NCBI GenBank assembly: GCA_037349315.1
Contig: JBAIAC010000059.1
Span: 7,280,001-7,344,000, forward strand
From: Chelydra serpentina
Lineage: Eukaryota; Chordata; Testudines; Chelydridae
Direction: 5' to 3'
Length of the DNA: 64,000 bases
In this document: positions 44,702 through 56,039 of the stretch, piece after piece
How the letters are laid out: each line of letters begins with the position of its first letter
Numbering within the stretch: the stretch's first letter is position 1
The notes under the pieces: model-generated
Told to the model about the DNA's origin: nothing
What the model saw: the letters and a program-made list of their open reading frames with translations, nothing else
The model's database searches: none
Program-made: the position numbers and the translations under genes

Positions 44702-44936
44702 TTGGGACAGACTCAGGACATACCAGGTGTGTGTGGAGCTGAACGCTGTTTCATCCATTCTTCTGCTGGTGTATGGGACCTTATGCCAGAAGCATAATTG
44801 GAGTGGGAGGGACCCTCCTGCTCTACCTTATGCTGGGGCGAGGAGGCTGTGAATCAGAGAGCTGCATCCAGCTCCAAACCACTACCTCTCTCTATTGCCG
44901 CTTTATGGGCATTATAGAGAATTGGGGCTATAAAGC

Positions 44937-45560
44937 CTTCCCATTCAAGGATCTCAAAAGTACTTTACAAATACTAATTATGTAACTCAAACGTACATAA
45001 AGGGATTGTGATGCTGAGCCTGCAAGGCTTAACCAACCAGCAGGCTGGGTGACCTAAAAACAACCCTTAAGGACATACTAGAAGAGTATTAAAATGGTAA
45101 ACAGGACCATTCCTTGTAGATCGTTATTACAGCCATGTTAAACAGACTAGACTCCTTGATATGTGTCTGTATTGTTAGAGGTTCAAAAATAGATACTAAT
45201 TGTATTTGTCTGTTTACCAATATCTTGTTAGAAGTTTAACAATGAGCTCTAATTAGCTTGTATATGCTAAACTTCTTTTCCTGTCTATAAGGATTTCGTT
45301 ATTAAGGATTGGCCATAGGCTTGTATTTGGGTGAGATCTGAAATATTAATTGACCTTTTGGCTTCTCGGTAACCAGTAAAGTTACAGAAGCTGTTTGGTT
45401 ACTGGCTGAGTGAAATCTAATTATAGAATAAACCACCAGTTTTGGGGATCATCTGCCCTATTCTTTGTAGTTTGAAAAAGCATTCTCAATGTGGCCTCTC
45501 CAGATGCCACAGTCACAGGAATATTGTATTATCATATCTTACAGAGGGATAGACTCAGGT
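44937..45560 (+). repeat. MIR-type SINE split by a solo LTR
   Basis: GGATCTCAAAAGTACTTTAC / AAATACTAATTATGTAA (to about 45,006) continues after the LTR with TATTATCATATCTTACAGAG / GGATAGACTCAGG, the two halves of a MIR-like consensus. Confidence 0.55.
45007..45517 (+). mobile_element. solo retroviral LTR
   Basis: TGTGATGCTGAGCCTGC to GATGCCACAGTCACA, with TGTGA/TCACA ends. Flanks GGGAT (45,002-45,006) and GGAAT (45,518-45,522) match at 4 of 5. AATAAA at 45,427-45,432. Confidence 0.75.
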
Positions 45561-46540
45561 AGAATAATAGAAATGTAGGACTGGAAGGGACCTTGATAGG
45601 TCATCTAGTCCAGTGCCCTGTACTGAGGAGGGACTAATATTATCTAGACCATCCCTAACAGGTGTTTGTCTAACCTGTTGTTAAAAACCTCCAATGACAG
45701 AGATTCCACAACCTCTCTAGTTAATTTGTTCCAGTGCTTAACCACCCTGACAGTTAGGAAGTTTTTCCTAATGTCCAACTTAAATCTCCCTTGCTGCAAT
45801 TTAAACTCATTACTTCTTTACCTGTCTACAGTGGTTAAGAAGAACAATTTATCACCCTCCTCTTTATAAACAGTTTTTTACATATTTGAAGACTGTTATG
45901 TCCCCCCTCAGTCTTCTCTTCTTCAGACTAAACAAACCCAGTTTTTTCAATCTTTCCTCATAGATCATGTTTTCTAGACCAGGTTTATTGCTCTCCTCTG
46001 GACTTTCTCCAATTTGTCCATATCTTTCCCAAAGTGTGGTTCCCAGAACTGGACACAGTAATCCAGTTGAGACCTTATTAGTCCTGAGTAGAGTGGAAAA
46101 GTTACTTCTTGTGTCTTTACTACAACAATCCTGCTAATACATCCCAGAATGATGTTGGCTTTTTTGGCAAAAGTATTACATTGTTGACTCATATCTAGTT
46201 TGTGATCTACTATGATCTCCAGATCCTTTCTTGTAGTACTCCTTCCAGAGGGGTGTGTGTGTGTACCCGAGTAGCTGGGAAATTCATTAGCTACTGCAGC
46301 TGGGTGTGTCCTACCTGTATGTGTGCTGGTAAAAGTAAAGGCTGGTGCCTGGGAGAGGGCTGGTCACAGCAGTACAGTGTAAAGGGAGCCCAGGCTGGTG
46401 GGTCGGGGGGCTCAGTGGTACCCCAGTTCTAGGTGGCACTCTAGGGGGGAACCCGTCACACACTGCTTTGTGCCATTATCCAAATAATTTATGAAGCTAT
46501 TGAATAGAACTGATCCCTGAGGGACCCCACTTGATATGCC
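45561..46540 (-). mobile_element. CR1 LINE 3' half with RT C-terminus, interrupted by LTR debris
   Basis: The 3' end (AGAATAATAGAAATGTAGGA / CTGGAAGGGACC) lies at the left. On the minus strand 46,192-45,974 reads the RT C-terminal block (KANIILGCISRIV, LYSGLIRSQLDYCVQFWEPH, DKLEKVQRRAINLV), decayed but recognisable. About 46,253-46,460 is an LTR-like fragment ending in CCGTCACAC. CR1 then resumes (GTGCCATTATCCAAATAATT, GGGACCCCACTTGATATGCC) to about 46,540. Confidence 0.8.
46253..46460 (+). mobile_element. LTR fragment inserted in CR1
   Basis: A GT-rich start, no CR1 similarity, and an end GAACCCGTCACAC resembling retroviral U5 termini seen in this window. The 5' side is truncated, so class is uncertain. 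Confidence 0.4.
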
Positions 46541-46541
46541 T

Positions 46542-47050
46542 GTGGTGGTGTGTGCACCCTACACAGGCCCTGAAGGGGTTTATGTGGGCCTGGGAGGCTA
46601 GCTAGGGTATCTGGCAGCATCTGGAAGGAGAGCCAGGCTTAACTGAACATGAAGCCCAGCTGGGCAGGAGCAAGCTGGTTAGTATATAGAAGGAGGAGGT
46701 TGCAGGGAGAGTCTGCAGTCATTCTCAGGGGGTGGGGACAGAAAACCAAGGATGGAGAATAGGTCCTGGGACCCTATCCCTAGAAGAAGGGTAAACCCCA
46801 GAGAAGTTGTGGGGAAAGAAAGCCTGAGAGAGCTGGGAAGGAAAAAAACTCAGGTAAACAGCAGCAAGGAGCAGGACTGTTCAGACCCTACCTGCTTGTA
46901 TGGTCCCTGGGCTAGAACCCAGTATAGAAGGTGGGCCTGGGTTCCTCTACCAGCCACTGGGAAGTGGCACAGGATTGTTGGAGACACCAAGTAAGTTTTT
47001 GGAGTGAAGGAACTTTTCCATATTTTGTGGTGTGAGGGAAATATCTAGAC
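46542..47050 (+). repeat. unclassified GC-moderate insertion at the CR1 end
   Basis: CR1 similarity stops abruptly at GATATGCC and a TGTGGTGGTGTGTGCACC sequence follows. It could be an LTR 5' part, but no matching end or target duplication was found. Confidence 0.3.
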
Positions 47051-47493
47051 TGAGACCAGGCTGTTCATTGGACCACACTAATATTAAGTGACTTCTTAAC
47101 ATGAGGACCTTTGAGCGTAGACTGCTGTTGCCATAGCATTCAATGTGAGGCAATACTGAATGCAGTATTTCACGTTTCTTAAACCCACTAATCTGAAAAT
47201 CTTACATTTTATATTTAAATATTTTCCCCACAAGATGGCACCATTATTACAGGGAATTAAACTGCTTGGGAGCTCTGGGATGCCTTTTAGTCTTTGATAC
47301 TCCTGTTGTATATATCATTTTAGGTGAAATTGTGATTGCAATCTCTTTGGCAGGCATGTTCATTTTATAGCTTATCCTTATTCGTGTAACAAAATATATC
47401 ACAAGATTGGATGGCTTTCTCACGTTTGCTATTATGTTTATAGCCTATGCTGTGAAAATAATTTATCAGAGGACTGTAACACCTTATGTGAAT

Positions 47494-48425
47494 TATAGAC
47501 ACAAGGTAATATCTTTTATTGGACCAACTTCAGTTGGTGAGAGAGATAAGATTTTGAGCTTACACAGAGCTCTTCCTCAGGTCTGGGACAGGTACTCAGT
47601 GTCACACCTAAATACAAGGTAGAACAGATTGTTTAGCATAAGTAGTTAACATGCATTTCAAAGGACCAGTCAAGGAGAAGCAGCCCATTAACACCACTCC
47701 AGTCATAGAGGGGAAAGGAAGTGAGGGAAGAAAAGCACCTGAGGGCATAGTTGCCGACTTTTGTCGGCGCCACTGGGTGCTCCACCCCCAGTCCCGCTCC
47801 AACTCCACCCCCGGCCCCGCACCAACTCCATCCCCAGCCCTGCCCTTCCCCAAATCCCCACCCCTTCCCCCCAGGAAAAATTGGTGGGTGCTGAGCACCC
47901 ACCGGCAGCTCCCCAGCAGCCGCCCCCCCGCGCGCGCTCACCCGCCCGTCCAACTCACTCACCTTCCAGGTTCCCTGCACGGCCAGAGGCGCCTCCCACC
48001 GAAGGCGCTTTTTTTAGCTGCAGCAGCCGGCCCCTCTCAGCTGATTTTTCCCCGTGGGTGCTCCAGCCCCGGAGCACCCACGGAGTCGGCACCTATGCCT
48101 GAGGGGGAGTTGTTGTTGTTGTAATAAGCCATAAATCCAGTATCTCTATTCAGTCCATGATTTTTAGTGTATAGCAAAATTGTGAATTTAAGCTCCCAAG
48201 TTTGTCTTGAAGGTGTTGTGCAGATTTCTTTTGCGAATGAGGACAGAGAGGTCAGACAAGGAGTGGTCATTTTGTGAAAAGTGTTCACCCACGGGTGATA
48301 TGGTGTTTGTGTCTTATCATTTTTTGGTATGAGTTCATTCAAGAGCATACTGATTGTATGTGAAACCAGAAATATTGTGATAAGCTTGTGTAGGACCCAT
48401 GCATCTTGAAATGTGAGTTGTGGGG
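47494..48425 (-). mobile_element. second Penelope-like family, 3' part, interrupted by a hAT miniature element
   Basis: The left terminus (ACACAAGGTAATATCTTTTA / TTGGACCAACTTCAGTTGG) and the ORF remnant (minus, about 48,348-48,110) fit a PLE distinct from the one at 21,221. The remnant encodes TFHKMTTPCLTSLSSFAKEI, WELKFTILLYTKNHGLNRDT and MAYYNNN, the region following the endonuclease. The 5' region is missing. The hAT element at 47,746-48,097 splits it. Confidence 0.7.
47746..48097. mobile_element. hAT miniature element (CATAGKTGCCGACT ends) with perfect 8-bp duplication
   Basis: Ends CATAGTTGCCGACTT and AGTCGGCACCTATG pair. CCTGAGGG flanks both sides (47,738-47,745 and 48,098-48,105). The interior has GGTGGGTGCTGAGCACCCAC and Pro-codon-like GC-rich sequence. 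It is the same family as the inner element at 51,971-52,311. Confidence 0.9.
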
Positions 48426-48795
48426 GGGCGGGTACTAAATTACATTAGATCAGTGGCACCAGTCCAGTGACTCTGTAGTTATACTACCAGCTGCATTTCC
48501 ACCCTAAACTTGTAGTTTGACCGTTTTAAATCATACCAACTCTCAACCTGTGTTCACTTCTTTTTCCTTTAAATCATATTTCTTTTTTAGGGCCTGATCC
48601 TGCTCCCATTGACTCCAGTGGTGAGGTGTAAGGGTCTTAAGCAGGTATGAATAGCAAATAAGAAAAGTTAATGTAGGAAAAATTGGGTCTTGCTCACTGG
48701 GTGACCATAATCAGGAGTGCTGAGGAGGCAGCTGCTCACTTAACCTTTAGAGGGGAAGGACTACTTAGTGTCACTTCACAGCAATCCCTCTATCT
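48426..48795. other. gene-free stretch
   Basis: Only one decayed old-repeat phrase (GGCCTGATCCTGCTCCCATT) near 48,592. Confidence 0.4.
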
Positions 48796-48921
48796 CAGGG
48801 GTTTTCAACTTTTTTTCATTTGTGGACCCCTAAATTTCAAATGGAGGTGTGGACACCTTTGGAAATCTTAGACAGTCTGTGGACTCCCAGGAGTCTGCGG
48901 ACCACAGGTTGAAAACCACTG
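48796..48921. mobile_element. hAT miniature element (CAGGGGTTTTCAACT ends)
   Basis: CAGGGGTTTTCAACTTTTTT and CAGGTTGAAAACCACTG are inverted ends. Flanks CTCTATCT and CTCTCTCT match at 7 of 8. Only 126 bp, no coding capacity. Confidence 0.8.
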
Positions 48922-50110
48922 CTCTCTCTGATTGCAAGACAGCACTGATTGGCTCCTAAAGGAGTTAGATCTAATTATTTCTGGCCACAAAAATAGTGGC
49001 AGTGATATTACATTGCATGGATGTAGTGGGATTGAAAGCTGGAATATATGGGAGATCCTCAGTACTCTGTCATGGATGCTGAAGATCACCATGGAGGGAC
49101 AGCAATACAGATTTTTTTACTTTCTCTGGTCTGATTTCACAACATGAATCACAAAACCATTAGCTGCAAGTTGAAGGATAACATTTTCTAATTCTTATGG
49201 TCACTTAATACCTCTCTTCAGATTCTCTGCTTGGGAATAATCCTAATAAGATCATGGTGCATAGTTGTTAAAGCAAGACAGCATTTTCCAAGATTGCCTG
49301 GAGAAATATATTCCTTTTCTACTTAGAGAATTGAAAGGAATTTACTCTAGAATCCTAAAAAGCAAAAACTATCATGTCTAGGAGATATCAAATGCTTTAA
49401 ATACGGTTTGCTAACGTGGGTAGCAAGTTCTTTAGCGTTTCTGAGATCATCCCTCTTGTATTTTTATTTTCTTTAAGACCCTATTTTAAGGGCAGGGCAC
49501 TATCTTTCTTCCTCTTCTATCTTTTAAAGTAATCATGTTCAGATATTGTTCTTCCATTTGGATGATCAGGATACGTAGCTTGTTCTTAAGTTGAGATTGT
49601 TCAGTGAGTAACCCTGGGGACCCCAAGCGTTTCAACTTGAGTTTTCATAACAGTGAAACTTATCTCCTTGTACTCCTCTGTCCTGCAGTTTCTGAGCTAG
49701 TTGTTTAGTCTTTCTTCCAACTCACCTATATGCTTTTATATTTGGAACATTTCCTCTCCTCTCCAGTGAGTCACCCAGAATAGCATTGCAAACATTACCT
49801 ACGTTTTAGTGTAACTGAAATTTGTTCCTCTGAGCTGGTCAACATTTTCTGAAAGTGCGGAGGGACAGAGTGAAGGAGCTATAAAAGGCAGTAAACGGAT
49901 GTTGGGGCATCAGTGGTCAAGAAGGACTTAGTGGTAGATGTATGGGCTCTGCCCAGGCATAACCCCATCATACTCCCAACACCGGCTTTGTGACTATGAA
50001 GAGAGGCATCAAGGAACAGAGTTCCTTGGTGTGAAAAGATTGTGCATAAAGTCCTCCTGCATGAACCCTCTGCAGCCAAGGGAGCTGGAACCTTTGTAGA
50101 AGTGTGGGGG
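48922..50110. other. gene-free stretch
   Basis: No recognisable gene. Open frames around 48,868-49,147 have no domain. Confidence 0.4.
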
Positions 50111-50445
50111 CAACCAGTGCCAGAACTGGGGGGCACCAGGGGCCTATGCCCCCCATTTTTTAACATGGGTGTGGGTTGGGGGTAGGGGACGGCATTGCCC
50201 CCTCCAAACTGTAAGCCTTGGGCCAGCATCGAATGGTGTTGTCAGGGGCTACACTTCGTGGTAATCAGCTCCCTGCCATGAAACGCAGCCCCTGCTGGCG
50301 CTGCTCCACACCTGTCTGAGGCTTGCATTTGGGGCGGGAGGGACAATGTTGCCTCCTGCCCCCCAACCTATGCTCATGTTAAAAAGTGGAGGCGCCATGG
50401 CCCCTGCTCCTGGCACCATTGTCTGCAGCCCGCTCCTTTTATTCA
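50110..50445. repeat. possible hAT-like miniature element
   Basis: CAGTGCCAGAACTGGGGGGC at the left is loosely mirrored by GCTCCTGGCACCATTG at the right. CCCCCCATTTTTTAACATGG and CATGTTAAAAAGTGGAGG form an internal inverted pair. No target duplication was found. Confidence 0.4.
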
Positions 50446-50639
50446 ACATGGCATGTATGACCTTCTGTACCTTCAAAACGAGTGGAGTAACATGCAGCCC
50501 TAAATAGGAAACTTCAAGCTGATCTGTGGCAATTTTTTTTAAAAAAAGTTATATTTAAAGGGCTCTAAAAAGCTGAGGGGATGAGCCATGAAATAGGATA
50601 GAACACAAATTCAAATCTAGTGCAGGTTGCTAGAAAGTT

Positions 50640-51390
50640 GAAAGCCCCCTTGTGGCCTAGGGGCAGCCCTGCACATGGCCCCTCACCTTAATTTCCCTTT
50701 TGGATACCCAGTAACTCCATCCAAGCATGTCTTCAAGTCCATCAACATCATTTATTAACAAAACATAGTGCAAAAGTCCCCTCCATCTGACTACAGCGCA
50801 CATTGTCTTTAAAAATCCAGCTTTATTCTCACCATACCCCAGTGTCTTCTGCCACAACTGCCCCTCTGCCAGGGCTGCCACCTCAGTCGTCCTTCTGAAC
50901 TACAAACCCCCTCTTCCAAGTGGGAACTCCCACAGCTACTCTGCTGGGAGCATTCTTGCCAGGAGAGCATCCCTCACTCCCGTGGCCCTCTCACACTACC
51001 TCTAGGTCCAGCTCTCTGGCCCTGGAGATGTCAGTGGATAAGCTCCTCTTCTCATTCCTGTCTTCAGCCCTCTCTGGCCCTTGTTTCCAGCTCAGAGCCA
51101 GCAGGCAGTTCCCTTTGCTGCTCCTCCTGCTTTCAGCCCCCTGACCCTAGCTCAGGAACATGAGTCACGAAATCCCTCTTGCTGATTTCCTGCCTTCAGC
51201 CTCCCCCCAGGAGTCACTTGTAAGCTATCCTCTGCTGCCCTTTCCCTTGTCAGACTCCTGACTGACTCAGTCTGCTCTAACTTTCCCAGTCTTGTTCTCG
51301 CTAGGTCTCTTATGTACCACATTACTGCTCTGGCCTCTTAATTGGTCCCACTAGGAGCACCTGGATTGGAACAGGAGCATTGAACACAGT
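50640..51390 (-). repeat. probable LTR or transposon remnant
   Basis: Pyrimidine-rich on the plus strand, with TGTTAATAAATGATG on the minus strand near 50,760 and a GGTACATAAGAGACC phrase near 51,318 that also occurs in the hAT element at 63,088. Class unresolved. Confidence 0.3.
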
Positions 51391-51528
51391 TTCAGTTAAT
51401 GGGACATCTACGCTATTGCAGTGACTGTGTGAAATTAGTTCTTCAGTTTCTAGTGGATGGGTGACAACATCACTTATGGTGATAACTGGCCTTTTTAGCA
51501 GTATCTGTAAAGAGGCCAAGGACATCGG

Positions 51529-51635
51529 CCCTGATTCAAGAAAGTATTGAATGTGCTTATGTCCATTCTTTTTTAGGAAAGCACTTAAGCATGTGCTTTA
51601 CTTTAAGCATGTACTTAAATGCTTCCTTGAATACA
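51529..51635. repeat. ancient 'CTTAAGCA' dispersed repeat
   Basis: CCCTGATTCAAGAAAG, AAAGCACTTAAGCATGTGC and CATGTACTTAAATGCTTCC form the fold-back pattern of the family. Confidence 0.5.
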
Positions 51636-51888
51636 GGTGTCTGGCTGGTGGGTCTTGCCCACAAGCTCAGGGTCTAACTGACTGCCATATTTGGGGTTGG
51701 GAAGGAATTTTCTCCTGGGTCAGATTGGCAGAGACCCTGGGGATTTTTCACCTTCCTCTCCAGCATAGGGCACAGGTCACTTGCAGGTTTAAACCAGTGT
51801 AAATGGTGGATTCTTTGTAACTTGAAGTCTTTAAACTATGATTTGAGGACATCAGTAACTCAGCCAGAGGTTAGGGATCTATTACAGG

Positions 51889-52538
51889 CAGGGGTGGTTT
51901 CAGGCACCAGCGCAGTAAGCGCGTGCCTGGGGCGGCAAGCCGCGGGGGGCGGCGTGATGGTCGCTGCGAGCATAGGCGCCGACTTCGTGGGTGCTCCGGG
52001 GCTGGAGCACCCATGGGGAAAAATTGGTGGGTGCTCTGCACCCACCGGCAGCTCCCCGCCATCCCCGGGACCCGCGGCCAGCTCCCCGCCAACCCCGGGG
52101 CCCGCCGCCATCTTACCTTAGCACCGGGAGACGTTGCGGGGCCCCGCCCCCGACGCTGAGCGACGTCGCGTCGGGGGCGGGGCCCCGCAATGTCACCCGG
52201 CGTCAGGGGCGGGGCCCGGCGTCGGGGGTGGGGCCCGGCGTCAGGAGCGGGGCCCCGCCCCCGACGCTGGGCGTGAACTCCCACTGGCGCCACAGGAAGT
52301 CGGCGCCTGTGGCTGCGAGGACGGCAGTCAGGCAGCCTTCGGCAGTTTCTGTGGGAGGTCCGCCGGTCCCGCGAATTCAGCGGCAATTCGGTGGCGGGCA
52401 CGCTGACGGCGCAGGACCGGCAGATCACCCGCAGAAATACCGCCGAATCCGCGTGACCAGCGGACTGCCCGCAGCCATGCCGCCGAAGGCCGCCTGACTG
52501 CCGTGCTTGGGGCGGCAAAAATCATAGAGCCACCCCTG
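51889..52538. mobile_element. outer hAT miniature element, CAGGGGTGG...CCACCCCTG, 8-bp duplication
   Basis: The element begins CAGGGGTGGTTTCAGGCACC and ends GAGCCACCCCTG. ATTACAGG flanks both sides (51,881-51,888 and 52,539-52,546). Its own sequence is the two outer segments (51,889-51,962 and 52,312-52,538); the middle is the inner element and its duplication. Left GGGGCGGCAAGCC and right CTTGGGGCGGCAAAAA also correspond. The 215-codon frame across it (minus, 52,518-51,871) is an artefact of GC content. Confidence 0.9.
51971..52311. mobile_element. inner hAT miniature element, CATAGGCGCCGACT ends, 8-bp duplication
   Basis: CATAGGCGCCGACTTCGTGG at the left pairs with AAGTCGGCGCCTGTG at the right. 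GCTGCGAG flanks both sides (51,963-51,970 and 52,312-52,319). The interior repeats GGGGCGGGGCCC(G/C) blocks several times. Same family as 47,746-48,097. Confidence 0.9.
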
Positions 52539-52639
52539 ATTACAGGAGTGGGTGGTTGAGGTTCTGTGGCCTGCATTGTGTAGTGGGTCAGACTAGTTGA
52601 TCATGATGGTCCCTTCTGACCTTAAAGTCTATGAGAATC

Positions 52640-55290
52640 GGGGCCTGAATGAGTATGTAAATGAACTATCCTGTCACCTTCATAGTAGCGCCCGCAGGGC
52701 AAGACACACTTGTGGGGAAGCTTGAACAAAAGGTGTCAGTTGTATAGCAGGTGCTTATCTCTAATCTATGGACAAATAGAAGATTTTTTTCATTAATTAA
52801 TTCTTCAGGACTCTCAGCCCAGCACTTTCGTGAACACTTAATTCACTTTAAAAACAAGGAAAAATAGATGACACTGTCATCAGGAATTCTTCAAAGCATG
52901 TCACTGAAGGAAACACATAACAAAGGTGATATTCATCTCAAATAGATTATTGAAGGGCTGCCAATTAGTTTTGTTCTCACTTTCACTATGGACTATTTAT
53001 TATAGTAGCAGAATAAAATTCATCCAAGTTTAAATTATGATCCATTATATGTAATCTTCCAGGCACAGTTTTGTACCTGTTTGTGCTCTTCAGTTATATT
53101 GAAAGTCATGTTTCTTTGACTGGAAAATATTAAACATAAAATAAGACGCATTGGAAGTGTCGTCTTCTTCAATATCTTATTTTAATCATGAAAGAAGTTG
53201 GTGTAATGCTAGATAGACTACCAAAAATACCTTTTCCCACTCAACAGTATACACATTAAATTGTACTGCTTTATTTTTGCATCACGTTTTTCTTCTCCAT
53301 TATTTAAGGGTTTAAGTTGGTATTACAAGGAAGGTTATTCTTCTCATATTTGCTGCAGAGATGAACACTTAAATTTAGATTGGTTCATACTGTGACAGAG
53401 GTGCACTATTAGAAAATAGGTTCAGCGAAAGCATGCATTATGGCCATAAGAGGTCAGCTAAGGTTAATGAAAATGTATTTCAGTAACTCAGTACAGCTCA
53501 AACTCCCTAGATGGATCTATATTTGGCTCAGTAGTGCAAAGAATATGTAATAAAGCCCCAAAATTCAATTTAATGTTCCTGACCATTATGTTATGAAAGT
53601 GTTTCTTTAAAAGAAATCAAAACAAGCAGATAAACAAGAAAATACCAAAATGTTATTACAATTTTAGATTAGAAACTAAATTAGAGGATTTTCTGTTCTA
53701 TTATACATAATAGTTTTTTCCACTATTCAAGGACAAGATGTACTAGAGTCAGGAGTCACTAGCCCAGATTCTGCTCTTCCTTATGCCAGTACATAAATAA
53801 AAGAAAAAATGAACTATTGATTGTCAGTAAAATAGACATTGGTGTAACAGATCACAATTGATGCCATTCTTGTGAAGTTTTACACATGATAATGAGCATG
53901 TTAAATATAATGCATACTGTCCAGCCCCATATATTGTCTTCATGTATATATTGGCTATGCTATGCACTAGCATAACAAATCATTTTTTATGTTCTCAATG
54001 GCATTATATGCAACTCTGATGATGATCTTCCAACATTAAGGAAAAAATCCATTTGAACATATAAAATAAAATAAAATAAAATGTTCAAAGATGGAATGTT
54101 GAAATAGAGTGTTTACATCAGTCATAAAAAATGTTGCTTCAATTCTCCCAGATAGTGAAACTGCAGTTATCTTTGCAAGCAATGTGCTTGGAATTTGTCT
54201 GGGTTTCAATCCAGTTTCAAAGCCCTTCTCTCAAACAAAACACTTTTGAAGGAAAAAAACAAAACTTGCTTTGGGAAAGAATATTGTTGCTTTAATTAAA
54301 AAGAGCCAATACAAAATAAACGCTCTTCAAGAGATCCTCAAATCTATGGGCTCTCAAGGTTCACAACAAAATAAGCAAAACTAAAGTACGTATAATGCAT
54401 ATGCTTTTCAGCTATTTTCTTAATAGAGCAGCAGTAACGCTTTCTAGTAGACTGGCATCTTTATTGCCCTGTTCCAGATGCTTTAAGCTTGTGACTAGTT
54501 CCATTGACTTCAGTGGATCTACTCGTGTTCTTAAAATCACCCACATGCTTAATTTTCTTCTGCATCAGGGCTTATATATATATATATATTCCTGGAAACT
54601 GGATAGAAGTGTCCTGTATTCTTCCCTTTGGCTCCTCAGGGAACTTCTCCCAAGCATATGCTGCCTTCTTTTGTTAGCAAAGCTAAAATATGGAAGAACC
54701 ATTACAAGGACCCCCATTATGGCTCTCCCCTACCAGTCATATTGTCAGATGAGTGGTATAGGAAATCCAGATACACAGTTGAAATGGGTGTGGAATGTGG
54801 ATCCTTGAAGTGGAAAAGACAAGGGGACAAAACGGAACCACTGGGGAGTCTCACAGGAGCAACGTGGGAGAGCCTGAAGAAGAAATGTGAAAGTGTGTGA
54901 ATAGGAAGGAAACAGAAGTGGGAACAGGGAGGGAGTTTGAAAACTATAGTGGATTTAGGAGAAAGAAGAGTCCAGAGGTGTCTGGATAGCAGAAGAGTGG
55001 AGAGACCATCTGGGAGTCCATGAATAGAAAAGAAGTGTCTTTGAGGGCATGAGGAAGCTGTCAGGGAGCCTGAGCAGAGGAGTCTAGTGGCAGAGTGGGT
55101 AGGGGTGGCCTGTATGTAAACAGAAAGATATTTAATTTTAAAACACTTTCAAATTCCACAATCCTTTTAAAAACGTATACAGCTTTACCATGTTAGATCA
55201 TGCTCATGCATGCGGGAAACAACATGCGTACCAATCCCTGTAGCAGGCATTTTCAGCAGAGTTGTTGTCTAGCAGGGGTGCAAGTCAGAC
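52640..55290. other. AT-rich intergenic stretch
   Basis: No gene. Small items only: (AAAAT)n near 54,060, (TA)n at about 54,574-54,588, and an old CTTAAGCA-type fragment at 54,470-54,575. Confidence 0.5.
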
Positions 55291-55294
55291 CCTT

Positions 55295-55484
55295 CAGCGG
55301 TGTCCAATAGAAATTCGATGCTAGCCACACTGCTAGCTACACTTGTGGTTTTGAATTTTTCTTATTAGCCACATTATAAAAAAGCCACATTAAGCCATAT
55401 TATAAAAAAAGCAACTTGCATTACCCACAATTCAATAGCCTATTAGCCACATGTGGCTAGTGGTGAACGTATTGGACACCGCTG
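55295..55484. mobile_element. miniature element with perfect 15-bp CAGCGGTGTCCAATA ends
   Basis: CAGCGGTGTCCAATA (55,295) and TATTGGACACCGCTG (ends 55,484) are exact reverse complements around AT-rich sequence with GCCACAT repeats. hAT-like ends, but the flanking 8-mers do not match, so the copy is old or the duplication was lost. Confidence 0.8.
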
Positions 55485-56039
55485 CTTTAAAGTAATGGTT
55501 TAATTGGTTATTGTTGTATTAGAGTGGAAAGCCTAGAGTATATGAATACTTCTGACATTAAAAGGGACACTGGCACACTGAACGTTCTTGAAATTGACTA
55601 AATTAAAAATAAAATTAAGTTTGATCATTTCCTAACTAGTGGGTACATCTACATGGGAGTAGTTTGAAAGGAAGGGAGGGCTTGTCTTACATGCTGTAAG
55701 TTATGGGGGACCACAATGTCTTCCCTTCCCCCTCCCAAAACTTCAGCCCCTGTGCCTGGTCAAGGAAGTCTGAGGAGAGAGGAGTGCAGCAGCTGAACAT
55801 CACCTCCAGCAGAGCTCAGCCTCTTCCTCCCAACCCCCTGCTGATCACCTGCTCAGCTGAGCTGAAGAGTACTGAACAGCTCAAACTAGCTGTTTATTTC
55901 CTTCATGGGAAGCTATTAGATTATTTCCCTCCTGGCTGGATGTGGTTTTTGCTTATTTTGTTTAAGGGAGTCCCACACTCTCTCAAAATGCACTATCTGT
56001 AAGTCATTTAAGCAGCACACCCAGAAATCAAGACAATAT
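55485..56039. other. gene-free stretch left of the DIRS remnant
   Basis: Nothing recognisable. Part may be decayed DIRS 5' sequence. Confidence 0.35.

Larger units (their letters stand above)
51640..52636 (+). mobile_element. CR1 LINE 3' end, split by nested hAT elements
   Basis: GTCTGGCTGGTGGGTCTTGC, GGGAAGGAATTTTCTCCTGG and TGAAGTCTTTAAACTATGAT lie left of the insertion. GTGGGTGGTTGAGGTTCTGT and GATGGTCCCTTCTGACCTTA lie right of it, in CR1 3'UTR order. The two parts join exactly if 51,889-52,546 is removed. Confidence 0.85.

Noticed and set aside
51871..52518. 215-codon arginine/proline-rich frame
   Set aside because: It spans two nested miniature transposons and their target duplications; openness follows from GC content.
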